Assembly: GCA_903908065.1 (NCBI GenBank)
Contig: CAIVQO010000048.1
Coordinates: 19,811 to 83,810 of the forward strand
Length of the DNA: 64,000 nucleotides
DNA from: an uncultured beta proteobacterium
Lineage (GTDB): Bacteria; Pseudomonadota; Gammaproteobacteria; Burkholderiales; Rhodocyclaceae
Direction: 5' to 3'
A program made the position numbers and the translations under genes. Numbering within the stretch: the first letter of the stretch is position 1; each line of letters begins with the position of its first letter. Under the pieces are notes generated by a model that was given only the letters and a program-made list of their open reading frames with translations, did not search any database and was not told where the DNA came from. Shown here one piece after another: positions 46,937-55,498 of this stretch.

Positions 46937-48634
46937 ATGGCTACTACTTACCGTACCTGTCCGCGCACCGGTCTGCAGTTCGACCTCGACGCCGACAAGC
47001 TGATGCGCTGGAACGCCGTGGCCGGCGTGCTCTGGCTGCTGGTGGGCGGCATCACCGCCCTGCTGGTGATCCTGACCCGCTGGCCGGCGATCAAGCTGCT
47101 GCCCGCCGACCAGTTCTACCTGATCCTGACCGCCCACGGCATCGACATGCTGATCCTGTGGATCATCTTCTTCGAGATGGCGGTGCTCTACTTCGCCTCA
47201 TCGACCCTGCTGCGCTGTCGATTGGCGACACCGAAGCTGGCCTGGGTGCAGTTCTGGCTGATGGTGGTCGGTGGCATCATGACCAACGTCGCCATCTTCC
47301 AGGGCGAGTCGAGCGTGATGTTCACCTCCTACGTGCCGATGCAGGCCGCGCCGCACTTCTACCTCGGCATCATCCTGTTCGCCGTGGGTGCGCTGATCGG
47401 TTGCGGCGTGTTCTTCGGCACCCTAGTGGTGGCCAAGCGCGAGAAGACCTACGTCGGTTCGATTCCGCTGGTGACCTTCGGTGCCATGACGGCAGCGATC
47501 ATCGCGGTATTCACCATCGCCTCCGGCGCCGCGATCCTGATCCCGACCTTCCTCTGGTCGGTCGGTATCCTCAAGGAGATCGACGCACAGCTGTATCGCA
47601 TGGTGTGGTGGGCGCTGGGTCACTCCTCGCAGCAGATCAACGTCTCCGCGCACGTCGCGATCTGGTACCTGATCGCCGCCGTGGCCTTCGGCGCCAAGCC
47701 GCTGTCGGAAAAGGTGTCGCGCTTCGCCTTCCTGCTCTACATCCTGTTCCTGCAACTGGCCTCCGCCCACCACCTGCTGTCCGACCCGGGCATGAGCGCG
47801 GAGTGGAAGGTGCTCAACACCTCCTACTTCATGTACTTCGCGGTGCTGGCCTCGATGATCCACGGCTTCACCGTGCCGGGCGCGATCGAAGCGGCGCAGC
47901 GCAAGAAGGGGCTGACCAACGGCCTGTTCGAGTGGCTGCGCAAGGCACCCTGGGGCAACCCGGTGTTCTCCGGCATGTTCATCTCGCTGGTCGGCTTCGG
48001 TTTCATCGGCGGCATCTCCGGCGTCGTGCTCGGCACGGAACAGATCAACATGCTGATGCACAACACCTTCTACGTTCCGGGCCACTTCCACGCCACGGTC
48101 GTCGTCGGTACCACGCTGGCCTTCATGTCGATCACCTACCTGCTGGTGCCGACCCTGTTCCGCCGCGAAATGCTGTTCCCCAAGCTGTGCCAGATCCAGC
48201 CCTACCTCTACGGCCTCAGCATGATCGTGCTGTCGCTGGTGATGATGGGCGCCGGCACCCTGGGCGTCTCCCGTCGCCACTGGGACATGGCCTTCTCGGG
48301 CGCCCCGTTCCAGTATGAGTGGCCGGGTTCCGCCTACCTGATGATGGGTCTCACCGGCATCTTCGGCGTGATCGCGGTCATCGGCGGCGGCCTCTGGATC
48401 GGCCTCGTAGTGCTCTCGCTGCTGTTCGGCAAGAAGCTCGACGGCGGCACGACCTCCGACAAGCCCACGCCCATCCCCGACCAGTCCGCCGCAGCTTCCG
48501 CGTCCCATTCCGGCAGCGAGGAACACGTCGGCGTGCCGGGCACGGTGGTACTGGCCATCACCCTGCTGGTCTGCTTCGTCCTCTACTACTTCGTGAACTG
48601 GAAGTACCTGTCTGAAGTCTGGGGTCTAAGTTAA
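46937..48634 (+). CDS. B-family heme-copper oxidase subunit I lacking the active-site Tyr (Gln instead); NO-reductase-like
   Basis: 565-residue polytopic protein with about 13 helices. The low-spin heme His is H67 (TAHGIDM). The CuB His is H229 in WALGHSSQQINV, and H278/H279 (ASAHHLLSDPG) and H383/H385 (VPGHFHATV) complete the site. In A- and B-family oxygen reductases the residue four past the first CuB His is the cross-linked Tyr; here it is Gln233. cNOR has Glu there. The HHxxxDPG and VPGHFH segments place it in the B (ba3) family. Several NO-reducing lineages are known to have lost this Tyr, so NO reduction is a strong possibility. No norC-like subunit is present. Confidence 0.9.
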   Translation: MATTYRTCPRTGLQFDLDADKLMRWNAVAGVLWLLVGGITALLVILTRWPAIKLLPADQFYLILTAHGIDMLILWIIFFEMAVLYFASSTLLRCRLATPKLAWVQFWLMVVGGIMTNVAIFQGESSVMFTSYVPMQAAPHFYLGIILFAVGALIGCGVFFGTLVVAKREKTYVGSIPLVTFGAMTAAIIAVFTIASGAAILIPTFLWSVGILKEIDAQLYRMVWWALGHSSQQINVSAHVAIWYLIAAVAFGAKPLSEKVSRFAFLLYILFLQLASAHHLLSDPGMSAEWKVLNTSYFMYFAVLASMIHGFTVPGAIEAAQRKKGLTNGLFEWLRKAPWGNPVFSGMFISLVGFGFIGGISGVVLGTEQINMLMHNTFYVPGHFHATVVVGTTLAFMSITYLLVPTLFRREMLFPKLCQIQPYLYGLSMIVLSLVMMGAGTLGVSRRHWDMAFSGAPFQYEWPGSAYLMMGLTGIFGVIAVIGGGLWIGLVVLSLLFGKKLDGGTTSDKPTPIPDQSAAASASHSGSEEHVGVPGTVVLAITLLVCFVLYYFVNWKYLSEVWGLS

Positions 48635-48744
48635 AAATTAGCTAAAGTCGCATCAAGGCTCCCGCGCCCAAGCGCGGGGCCTGCCCGAATCGGGCTTGGC
48701 CAGTCCAGGACCGATTCAAGCAGGTTGAACCCACCACAACGACA

Positions 48745-49638
48745 ATGACGCTTATGGAAAAGACGCTGCCCCAACCTACCGGCCTCAGCTTCCGCACCAT
48801 CGCGGGAGTCTTCAAGCTGCGCATCGGCGTGGTCATTACCTTCACCGCACTGGCCGGCCTTGCAGTCAGCTCCGGCCCCAGCCTGAGCGCCCTGCAGCTG
48901 GTGGTGCTGACGCTGGCGGTGCTGGTCTCCTCGGCCAGCGCCGGCGCCTTCAACCAGTACTACGAGCACGACACCGACCCGCTGATGTCGCGCACCAAGA
49001 ACCGGCCCTTCGCCACCGGCGAAGTCAAGCACGGGCCGATCTGGCTGGCGGTGATCTTCGGCCTGATGGCCATTTCCGTGGTCGCTGCCTGGATGGCGCT
49101 CAACGCCTGGGCCGCGCTGTTCACCTTCCTCGGCGCATTCTTTTACGCCATCGTTTATACGGTATGGCTGAAGCGCCGCACCTGGCTCAACATCGTCTTC
49201 GGCGGGCTGGCCGGCAGTTGGGCGGTGCTCGCCGGCGCCACCGCGGCCGATCCGCAGGTCGGCGCGGTGCCGCTGGCCCTGGCCTTCGTCCTCTTCCTGT
49301 GGACGCCACCCCACTTCTGGAGCCTGGCGATCGCCTTCCGCGACGACTACGCGCGGGCGGGCGTGCCCATGCTGCCCGTGGTGGTGGGCGATGCACGCGC
49401 CGCGCAAGTTATCTTCGCCAGCACCGTGGCACTGGTGGCCGCCTCCTTCATTCCGCTGTTCTTCGGCCTCGGCACAATCTATTTCGCCGGCGCGGCGATC
49501 GGCGGCGGCCTCTTCGTGCAAAAGGCCTGGCGCCTGGCGCGCAACGCCAACCGCCAGACGGCGATGTCCTGCTTCCACGCCTCGCTGATGCAATTGACAC
49601 TGGTTCTGACGGCTGCGATCATCGACGCCCGCTTCTGA
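48745..49638 (+). CDS. ctaB: protoheme IX farnesyltransferase (heme O synthase)
   Basis: 297-residue membrane prenyltransferase that converts heme B to heme O for heme-copper oxidases. It carries the polyprenyl-diphosphate site NQYYEHDTDPLMSRTKNRP and the second site region WTPPHFWSLAIAFRDDYARAG. The first ATG is 48745; a Met at 48754 is possible. Between the subunit I gene and it are 110 bases with a GCCCGA-A-TCGGGC repeat. Its presence suggests that the neighbouring oxidases need heme O or A. Confidence 0.93.
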   Translation: MTLMEKTLPQPTGLSFRTIAGVFKLRIGVVITFTALAGLAVSSGPSLSALQLVVLTLAVLVSSASAGAFNQYYEHDTDPLMSRTKNRPFATGEVKHGPIWLAVIFGLMAISVVAAWMALNAWAALFTFLGAFFYAIVYTVWLKRRTWLNIVFGGLAGSWAVLAGATAADPQVGAVPLALAFVLFLWTPPHFWSLAIAFRDDYARAGVPMLPVVVGDARAAQVIFASTVALVAASFIPLFFGLGTIYFAGAAIGGGLFVQKAWRLARNANRQTAMSCFHASLMQLTLVLTAAIIDARF

Positions 49639-49650
49639 ACCGGCCATGTC

Positions 49651-50553
49651 ATGAACCCTGCCTTACTGCGCCGTGCGCTCGCGCTGATCGCCCTCGCCGC
49701 AAGCCTGGAAGTCGGCGCTGGCACCACGCCGACCACGGCACCGGGCGCGACCGCCGCCGCCCCCGCAACGGCCCAGGTGCCGCAGGGCAACCGCAGCGGA
49801 TTGACGCTGACCACGCTGGACAACGACAGCGCCTACAAGCGTTCGCAGGATGCAATCGGCAAGCCGATGGGCGACCATGTCCTGCTCGACCGCCAGGGCC
49901 GCCCGAAGCGCCTGGCGGATTACAAGGGCAAGCCGCTGCTGGTGAACTTCATCTACACCGCCTGCTTCCAGGTCTGCCCGACCACTACCAGGAACCTGCA
50001 GAAGGCCGTGCAGAACACCGTCGCCGTACTCGGCGCCGAACGCTTCAACATCGTCAGCATCGGCTTCAACCAGCCCTTCGATTCGCCCGAAGCGATGAAG
50101 TCCTTCGCCAGCCAGCACGGCATCAACCTACCGAACTGGGAATTCCTCAGCCCGGCGCCCGCCATCGTCGATGAATTGACGCAGAACTTCGGTTTCAGCT
50201 TCGTCTCCACCACCGCCGGCTTCGACCACCTCAACCAGGTGACGTTCGTCGATGCCGAGGGCCGCATCGTGCGCCAGGTGTATGGCGAGAGCTTCACCGC
50301 CCAGGACATCGCCGAACCGCTCAAGGCCATGGTCACCGGCGCCCCGCTGCCGGCGCAGACCAGCACCATCGCCGAACTGGCCGACCGCCTGCGCATCATC
50401 TGTTCCGTGTATGACCCGCTGACCGGGCGCTACCGCACCAACTACGCGCTGTATTTCGAAATCGTAGGCTTCATCAGCTTCCTTTGCTTCCTCGGCTGGA
50501 TCGCCTGGAATTTCACGCACAAGTACCGCTCGAACCGGATTCAATCCGGTTGA
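49651..50553 (+). CDS. SCO1/SenC-family copper chaperone with C-terminal membrane anchor
   Basis: 300-residue protein. A signal peptide (1-23), a Pro/Ala/Thr-rich linker and a thioredoxin-like SCO domain with the CxxxC motif FIYTACFQVCP and the copper-ligand His in GFDHLNQV are followed by one C-terminal helix (about 265-285). SCO proteins deliver copper to CuA and often to heme-copper oxidase sites. The C-terminal anchor is less usual. The oxidase subunits, ctaB and SCO in this order resemble oxidase biogenesis clusters, and also the subunit II-subunit I-senC clusters found in ammonia oxidisers. Confidence 0.9.
   Translation: MNPALLRRALALIALAASLEVGAGTTPTTAPGATAAAPATAQVPQGNRSGLTLTTLDNDSAYKRSQDAIGKPMGDHVLLDRQGRPKRLADYKGKPLLVNFIYTACFQVCPTTTRNLQKAVQNTVAVLGAERFNIVSIGFNQPFDSPEAMKSFASQHGINLPNWEFLSPAPAIVDELTQNFGFSFVSTTAGFDHLNQVTFVDAEGRIVRQVYGESFTAQDIAEPLKAMVTGAPLPAQTSTIAELADRLRIICSVYDPLTGRYRTNYALYFEIVGFISFLCFLGWIAWNFTHKYRSNRIQSG
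50533..50551. repeat. perfect 19-base inverted repeat at the SCO gene end
   Basis: AACCGGATT (50533-50541) and AATCCGGTT (50543-50551) are perfectly complementary around one C. It overlaps the last codons of the SCO gene and abuts the FNR-like site. There is no T-run, so it is a better candidate operator or RNA structure than a terminator. Confidence 0.6.
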
Positions 50554-50563
50554 TTCGAGTCAA
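50550..50563 (+). promoter_or_regulatory. FNR/ANR/DNR-like site before the cytochrome b fusion genes
   Basis: TTGATTCGAGTCAA has both half sites (TTGAT and GTCAA) at the standard 4-base spacing. Its centre is about 80 bases before the GTG at 50637, leaving room for an activator at -41.5 and a transcript starting near 50598. Confidence 0.6.
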
Positions 50564-50636
50564 GTGAAATTGGCCGCCGACTGAATATCATCAATTCCTA
50601 ATAGTCGGCATCCAGCCGGCACGTGGGAACCCCAAC

Positions 50637-52196
50637 GTGAGCATGCTTGCAGCAGCGCGATCCGCCTTCGAACGCAGCGAGAACCTGCTCGATGCCTTCT
50701 TCGGCGGCACCGACAATCCGCTGCGCCACCTCGGTGCTCTTGGCCTCTATTTCCTCTGGATCCTGGTCGCCAGCGGCCTCTACCTCTACATCGTGCTCGA
50801 TACCAGCATCGAGGGCGTGTATAGCTCGATCGGCTGGCTCTCCCGCGAGCAATGGTATTTCGGCGGCATCCTGCGCAGCCTGCACCGCTATGCCTCCGAC
50901 GCCTTCGTCATCGTCATGTTCCTGCACCTGCTGCGCGAATGGGCCTACGGGCGCTACCACGGCTTTCGCCTCTATTCCTGGGTCACCGGCGTGCCGCTGA
51001 TCTGGCTGGTCTACATCTCCGGCATCGGCGGCTACTGGATCGTCTGGGACCGCCTGGCGCAGTTCTCCGCCATCGCCACCACCGAGCTGTTCGACTGGCT
51101 GCCGATCTTCAGCGAACCGGCGGCGCGCAACTTCCTCGCCCCGGACTCCGTGAATGACCGCCTGTTCACCGTGCTGGTGTTCATCCACATCGGCGTGCCG
51201 CTGATGCTGATCCTCGGCCTCTGGGCCCATGTCAATCGCATCAGCCGAGTGGATTACCTGCCCTCGCGCCGGGTCATGCTGGCCACGCTCGGCGCCTTCC
51301 TGCTGCTGGCCATGTGGAAGCCGGCGCTGTCCGACGCGCCGGCCGACCTCGCCCTGGTGCCGACGGACCTGCGCATCGACTGGTTCTTCCTCTTCCTCCA
51401 TCCGCTGACCGACCTCACCTCGCCGGCGGCGGTATGGACCCTGATCTTCGGCGCCACGATCCTGCTCTTCGCCCTGCCCTTCCTGCCGCATAGGCAGGCG
51501 AAGCCGATCGCCGTGGTCGACGCACCGAACTGCAACGGCTGCAGCCGCTGCCATGCTGACTGCCCCTACGAGGCCATTACCATGGCGCCACATCCGGACA
51601 AGCGGGCGCACAAGATCGCCATCGTCGATGCCGACCTCTGTGCTGGCTGCGGCATCTGTGCGGGCTCCTGTCCATCTTCGACGCCCTTCCGCAGCCAGCA
51701 GCGCCTGGTCACCGGCATCGACATGCCTCAGTTGCCCGTCGACCTGCTGCGGCGGCAGCTCGAAGCGCAGCTGGCCGCGCTCCAGGGCCAAACCCGGCTG
51801 GTGGTGTTCGGCTGCGACCAGAGCGCCGATGTGAAGTCGCTGGCGGCGGCCGACACGGTCGCCATGAGCCTGATTTGCGCCGGCATGCTGCCACCCTCCT
51901 TCGTCGAATACGCCTTGCGCAGCGGCGCCGACGGCGTGGTCATCGCCGGTTGCCGTGACGGCGGCTGCGAATTCCGCCTCGGCATGGAATGGACCCGCGA
52001 GCGCCTGGCCCGGCGCCGCGAACCCGAGCTGCGCGCCCTGGTGCCGCTCGACCGCGTCGAGGTCGTTCCCGTGGCAAGCGGCGAGGCCGAACGGCTCGTC
52101 ACCGCAGTTGCCGCATTCCGCACGCGCCTTGCAAACGAAGTTTCAGCGAAAAACAAGCTACCCGCCTTCACCCGGAGAACCCAACACCATGGCTAA
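50637..52196 (+). CDS. fusion: cytochrome b N-domain + two 4Fe-4S clusters + FlpD/MvhD-like domain
   Basis: 519-residue membrane protein. Residues 30-200 are the cytochrome b/b6 four-helix module with two heme pairs (H83/H97 in SLHRYASD...FLHLL and H184/H198 in FIHIGV...LWAHV). More helices continue to about 282. A ferredoxin-like segment has CNGCSRCHADCP (C299-C309) and CAGCGICAGSCP (C335-C345). Residues 388-495 resemble FlpD/MvhD, the small subunit that links hydrogenase to heterodisulfide reductase: FGCDQS, LICAGMLPP, VIAGCRDGGCEFRLG. This suggests electron flow between a quinone and a low-potential Fe-S partner. ATG 50643 is an alternative start. Confidence 0.85.
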   Translation: MSMLAAARSAFERSENLLDAFFGGTDNPLRHLGALGLYFLWILVASGLYLYIVLDTSIEGVYSSIGWLSREQWYFGGILRSLHRYASDAFVIVMFLHLLREWAYGRYHGFRLYSWVTGVPLIWLVYISGIGGYWIVWDRLAQFSAIATTELFDWLPIFSEPAARNFLAPDSVNDRLFTVLVFIHIGVPLMLILGLWAHVNRISRVDYLPSRRVMLATLGAFLLLAMWKPALSDAPADLALVPTDLRIDWFFLFLHPLTDLTSPAAVWTLIFGATILLFALPFLPHRQAKPIAVVDAPNCNGCSRCHADCPYEAITMAPHPDKRAHKIAIVDADLCAGCGICAGSCPSSTPFRSQQRLVTGIDMPQLPVDLLRRQLEAQLAALQGQTRLVVFGCDQSADVKSLAAADTVAMSLICAGMLPPSFVEYALRSGADGVVIAGCRDGGCEFRLGMEWTRERLARRREPELRALVPLDRVEVVPVASGEAERLVTAVAAFRTRLANEVSAKNKLPAFTRRTQHHG

Positions 52197-52698
52197 ACCC
52201 GTCGCCATCCTCGGCCAGGTCGTGCTTTACGGCGCCTTTGCCGGATTCATCGGCTACTTTTCCACGGCGCCGACCTACCAGCAGATTCCCGCCGACGTGT
52301 CTCTGGTCAAGCTCTCGATGAGCCACCTCGGCGGGCGCGAATGCCGCAAGCGCACGGCCGAGGAGCTGGCCAAGCTGCCGCCCAACATGCGCGCGCCGCT
52401 GGAATGCCCGCGCGGGCGCTCGGACATCAAGCTGCGGGTGGAACTCGACGACAAGCCTTTCTACGAAACCGTGATGCATCCGACCGGCCTCTCGAAGGAC
52501 GGCATCTCCACGGTCTACAAGCGCTTCGAACTCAAGGCCGGCACCTACAAGCTGGCGGTGAAGATGAACGACAGCCTGGTCAATCCCGGCTGGAACCACG
52601 TCAAGGAGGAGCAGGTGACTTTGAAACCGGCGCGTGTGCTGGTGATCGACTTCAATCCCGACAAGGGCGGCCTGTTCTTCCAGCAGGCAAAGGACTGA
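52189..52698 (+). CDS. membrane-anchored periplasmic protein between the two cytochrome b fusions
   Basis: 169-residue protein with one N-terminal helix (about 6-25, ILGQVVLYGAFAGFIGYF) and a periplasmic beta-rich domain of unknown family. There are two Cys (ECRKRTAEEL, LECPRGRSD), but no heme or cluster motif. It overlaps the end of the upstream gene by 8 bases and the next gene begins 4 bases after its stop. The tight spacing suggests an accessory or assembly factor of the cytochrome b fusion complex. Confidence 0.7.
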   Translation: MAKPVAILGQVVLYGAFAGFIGYFSTAPTYQQIPADVSLVKLSMSHLGGRECRKRTAEELAKLPPNMRAPLECPRGRSDIKLRVELDDKPFYETVMHPTGLSKDGISTVYKRFELKAGTYKLAVKMNDSLVNPGWNHVKEEQVTLKPARVLVIDFNPDKGGLFFQQAKD

Positions 52699-52702
52699 GA
52701 CC

Positions 52703-54616
52703 ATGCTGAGCCTGATCCAGAAAATCGTGCGCTGGTTCTTCATGCGCTTCGAAAACGCCTTCAACCTTGCCTTTGGCGAGAAGCTGAATCCCTTCTACCA
52801 TCTCGGCACCATCAGCTTCTGGCAGTTCTGGCTGCTGATCGGCACCGGCCTCTACCTCTATATCTTCGCCGATACCGCAGTGCATGACGCCTACGAATCG
52901 GTGGAGCGCATCACGCATAATCAGTGGTGGGCCGGCGGCATCATGCGCAGCATCCACCGCTACGCCACCGACGGCATGATCCTGACCATGCTGCTGCACA
53001 TGCTGCGGCACTTCGCCTACGACCGCTACCGAGGCTTCCGCTGGTTCTCCTGGGCGATCGGCGTGGCGCTGATCTGGCTGATCTACATCTCCGGACTGAA
53101 CGGCTTCATGCTGGTCTGGGACAAGCTGGCGCAGTTCGTGGTCATCGCCACCGCCGAATGGTTCGACGTCCTGCCGATGTTCAACGGCACCCTGATCCGC
53201 AATTTCATCTACCAGGAAAACGTCACCAGCCGGCTGTTCACCCTGCTCGCCTTCATCCACCTCGGCGCGCCGCTAATCGCCGGCGTGCTGGCCTGGGTGC
53301 ATGTGCAGCGCGTGCCGCGCGCCCACATCAATCCGCCGCGCGAGATCGCCATCGCCTTCACCGCGATGTTCGTCGTGCTGGCGCTGGTCAAGCCCGTCGT
53401 CAGCCAGGGCGGCGAAGCCGACATGCTGGTGGTACCGACCAACATCCAGATCGACTGGTTCCAGATGCCGGTCCTGGCCCTGGTGTATGTGGTCGACCCG
53501 CTGAAGCTGTGGATCGGCATCATCGTGTTCACCCTGCTGCTGTTCCTCACCCCCTGGCTGCCGCCCAAGCGCATGGGCAATGCTCCGGCCGAAGCGGTCG
53601 TCACCTTCCATCCCGACCATAAGACCGTCGCCATCCGCTTCGACGAAACCCTGCTCGATGCCGGCCTGCGCCACGACATCAACCTGCCCTACGAATGCCG
53701 CAATGGCGGCTGCGGCCACTGCAAATGCACGGTGCTCTCCGGCGACGTCGATCCCGGCCTCTACCAGCCGAGCGCCCTGTCCGCAGAGGAAGTCGCGGCG
53801 GGCAAGGTCCTGCTCTGCTGCGCCACGGCGCGCGGCGACGTCGAGATCGAATACGCGGCCCCCGCGGTGCCTAGCGCGATCCGCCGCTACACGGCGCACG
53901 TGGTGAACATGGAAAAGCTGACCCACGACGTCATGCAGGTCATGCTCAAGCTGCCGCACGCCCAGCAAATTTCCTTCAGGGCCGGCCAGTACATCAACAT
54001 CATCCTCGACGACGGCCAGCGCCGCGCCTTCTCCTTCGCCAATCCGCCGCATCAGCCCGACCTAATCGAACTGCAGATCCGCCTGATGCCCGGCGGCCGC
54101 TTCACCACCCATGTGTTCGAGCACATGAAGGAGGACGATGTCATCGAGTTCGAAGGCCCGCTGGGCGACTTCACGCTGCGCGAGTCCGAGCGGCCCATCG
54201 TCTTCGTCGCCGGCGCCACCGGCTTCGCGCCGGTCAAGAGCATGGTCGAGGACGCCTTCCACCGCGGCCTCAAGCGACCCATCCATCTCTATTGGGGCGT
54301 GCGCCGGCTGGCCGACCTGTATCTGCCCGACCTGCCGCAACGCTGGGCACGCGACCACGAAAACTTCCATTTCATCCCGGTACTGTCGGAGCCGGCGCCG
54401 GAGGACAACTGGAGCGGCCGCACGGGGTTGGTGCACGAAGCCATCCTCGCCGACTTCCCCGACCTCGCCGGCAAGGAAATCTATGCCTGCGGATCGGTGA
54501 AGATGGTCGAGGCGATCTTCCCGTCGCTGAAGAACCAGGGTGCCGAAGAAGGCATGTGCTTCTCCGACGCCTTCACCGTCTCGGCCCGCTCGATGGCCTT
54601 CCAGCCCAAGGGCTAG
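52703..54616 (+). CDS. fusion: cytochrome b N-domain + 2Fe-2S ferredoxin + FNR-like FAD/NAD(P)H reductase
   Basis: 637-residue membrane protein. The cytochrome b module repeats that of the upstream gene, with heme His pairs H85/H99 and H186/H200. After the helices (to about 285) a plant-type ferredoxin domain has C332-x4-C337-x2-C340 ([12 protein letters not shown]) and Cys at 372/373. The C-terminal FNR-like domain (about 395-637) has the FAD motif [10 protein letters not shown] and the NAD(P)H site [13 protein letters not shown]. It could couple NAD(P)H with the quinone pool. A fusion of cytochrome b/b6 with NAD(P)H and flavin domains has been reported for Ca. Accumulibacter, from memory. 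Confidence 0.88.
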   Translation: MLSLIQKIVRWFFMRFENAFNLAFGEKLNPFYHLGTISFWQFWLLIGTGLYLYIFADTAVHDAYESVERITHNQWWAGGIMRSIHRYATDGMILTMLLHMLRHFAYDRYRGFRWFSWAIGVALIWLIYISGLNGFMLVWDKLAQFVVIATAEWFDVLPMFNGTLIRNFIYQENVTSRLFTLLAFIHLGAPLIAGVLAWVHVQRVPRAHINPPREIAIAFTAMFVVLALVKPVVSQGGEADMLVVPTNIQIDWFQMPVLALVYVVDPLKLWIGIIVFTLLLFLTPWLPPKRMGNAPAEAVVTFHPDHKTVAIRFDETLLDAGLRHDINLPYECRNGGCGHCKCTVLSGDVDPGLYQPSALSAEEVAAGKVLLCCATARGDVEIEYAAPAVPSAIRRYTAHVVNMEKLTHDVMQVMLKLPHAQQISFRAGQYINIILDDGQRRAFSFANPPHQPDLIELQIRLMPGGRFTTHVFEHMKEDDVIEFEGPLGDFTLRESERPIVFVAGATGFAPVKSMVEDAFHRGLKRPIHLYWGVRRLADLYLPDLPQRWARDHENFHFIPVLSEPAPEDNWSGRTGLVHEAILADFPDLAGKEIYACGSVKMVEAIFPSLKNQGAEEGMCFSDAFTVSARSMAFQPKG

Positions 54617-54621
54617 CGGAA

Positions 54622-54948
54622 CTAGCCGAAGACAATCACGCGCAACCTGGCCAGGCGGCCAAGTTGCGCCCACCAGCGCAGGCCGTCGGCACGAAACTCC
54701 ACACCGGCGGGCGTCAGCAACAGGCGGCGGGCGCCCATTTCGGTGGCCCCGATGTCGGCCACGTAACCGGATTGCATCAGCCAGCCGGCGATCGCCGGCG
54801 GCACTTCGCCGCCATGCAGGGTCCAGCGGTCGCCGAAGCCGTCGTCCTCGCCGCGCAGGTAAAGGATCGGTGCGTGCTCACCCATCAGGCGCAGCAGCTT
54901 CAGCGTCTGCGCCCGGTTCGGTATCGCGGATTTCATGGCGGCACCCAT
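54622..54948 (-). CDS. small hypothetical protein
   Basis: 108-residue predicted cytoplasmic protein without recognised domains. It has an N-terminal winged-helix-like pattern ([21 protein letters not shown]), then [21 protein letters not shown] 54948 or 54936 could be the start; the ribosome site is unclear. It ends 5 bases from the convergent cytochrome b fusion gene. A helix-turn-helix regulator is only a guess. Confidence 0.5.
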   Translation of the reverse strand: MGAAMKSAIPNRAQTLKLLRLMGEHAPILYLRGEDDGFGDRWTLHGGEVPPAIAGWLMQSGYVADIGATEMGARRLLLTPAGVEFRADGLRWWAQLGRLARLRVIVFG

Positions 54949-55187
54949 GGCATCGCGATTATGGTGCAGGTCGCCGAGTCTGTTTTCCGCGCTGCGCCAA
55001 ACGAAATAGATTGCTTATTTCGGCGATTCAGTGCACAGTGCGCGCCAGCGATCGTCAAGCAGTGTTTTGTTGTCTGGTTTTCGGGGTCCGCGCTCGCGGC
55101 CTCTCACTTCCTTCACCACCCCGCCGTCTTGATCTTCGTCCCATCAGGGGCGTGCCCCTTCTTTTTGTTTTTCAGGATATTCAAGAC

Positions 55188-55394
55188 ATGGCAACAGGCA
55201 CCGTAAAGTGGTTCAATGATTCCAAGGGCTTCGGCTTCATCACCCCGGAAGGCGGCGGCGACGATCTCTTCGCCCACTTCTCCGCGATTCAGGGCAACGG
55301 CTTCAAGACCCTCAAGGAAGGACAGCGCGTGAGCTTCGACGTCACCGCCGGCCCCAAGGGCAAGCAGGCGTCGAACATTCGCGACGCGGGCTGA
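55188..55394 (+). CDS. cold-shock protein (CspA family)
   Basis: 68-residue single-stranded nucleic-acid-binding OB-fold protein. RNP1 is KGFGFI, and RNP2 is [10 protein letters not shown]. It starts [16 protein letters not shown]. The 240-base leader after 54949 is AT-richer than nearby sequence, as expected for the long 5' UTR of cold-shock mRNAs. A strong terminator follows at 55445. Confidence 0.96.
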   Translation: MATGTVKWFNDSKGFGFITPEGGGDDLFAHFSAIQGNGFKTLKEGQRVSFDVTAGPKGKQASNIRDAG

Positions 55395-55444
55395 GCACTT
55401 GCACGAGCGGGCTCAAGGCCCGCTCCCTGCATGCCAGCCCCCGG

Positions 55445-55471
55445 AAAAGCCCGGCCCATGCCGGGCTTTTT
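55445..55471 (+). terminator. rho-independent terminator of the csp gene
   Basis: AAAAGCCCGGC (55445-55455) pairs with GCCGGGCTTTT (55460-55470) around CCAT, and a T-run ends it at 55471. Confidence 0.9.
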
Positions 55472-55498
55472 CATTCCGTGCCAACCTGGAGAAAGCTC

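Noticed and set aside
46937..48634. Simple aa3 or ba3 oxygen reductase
   Set aside because: The active-site Tyr is replaced by Gln, so oxygen reduction by the usual mechanism is doubtful.
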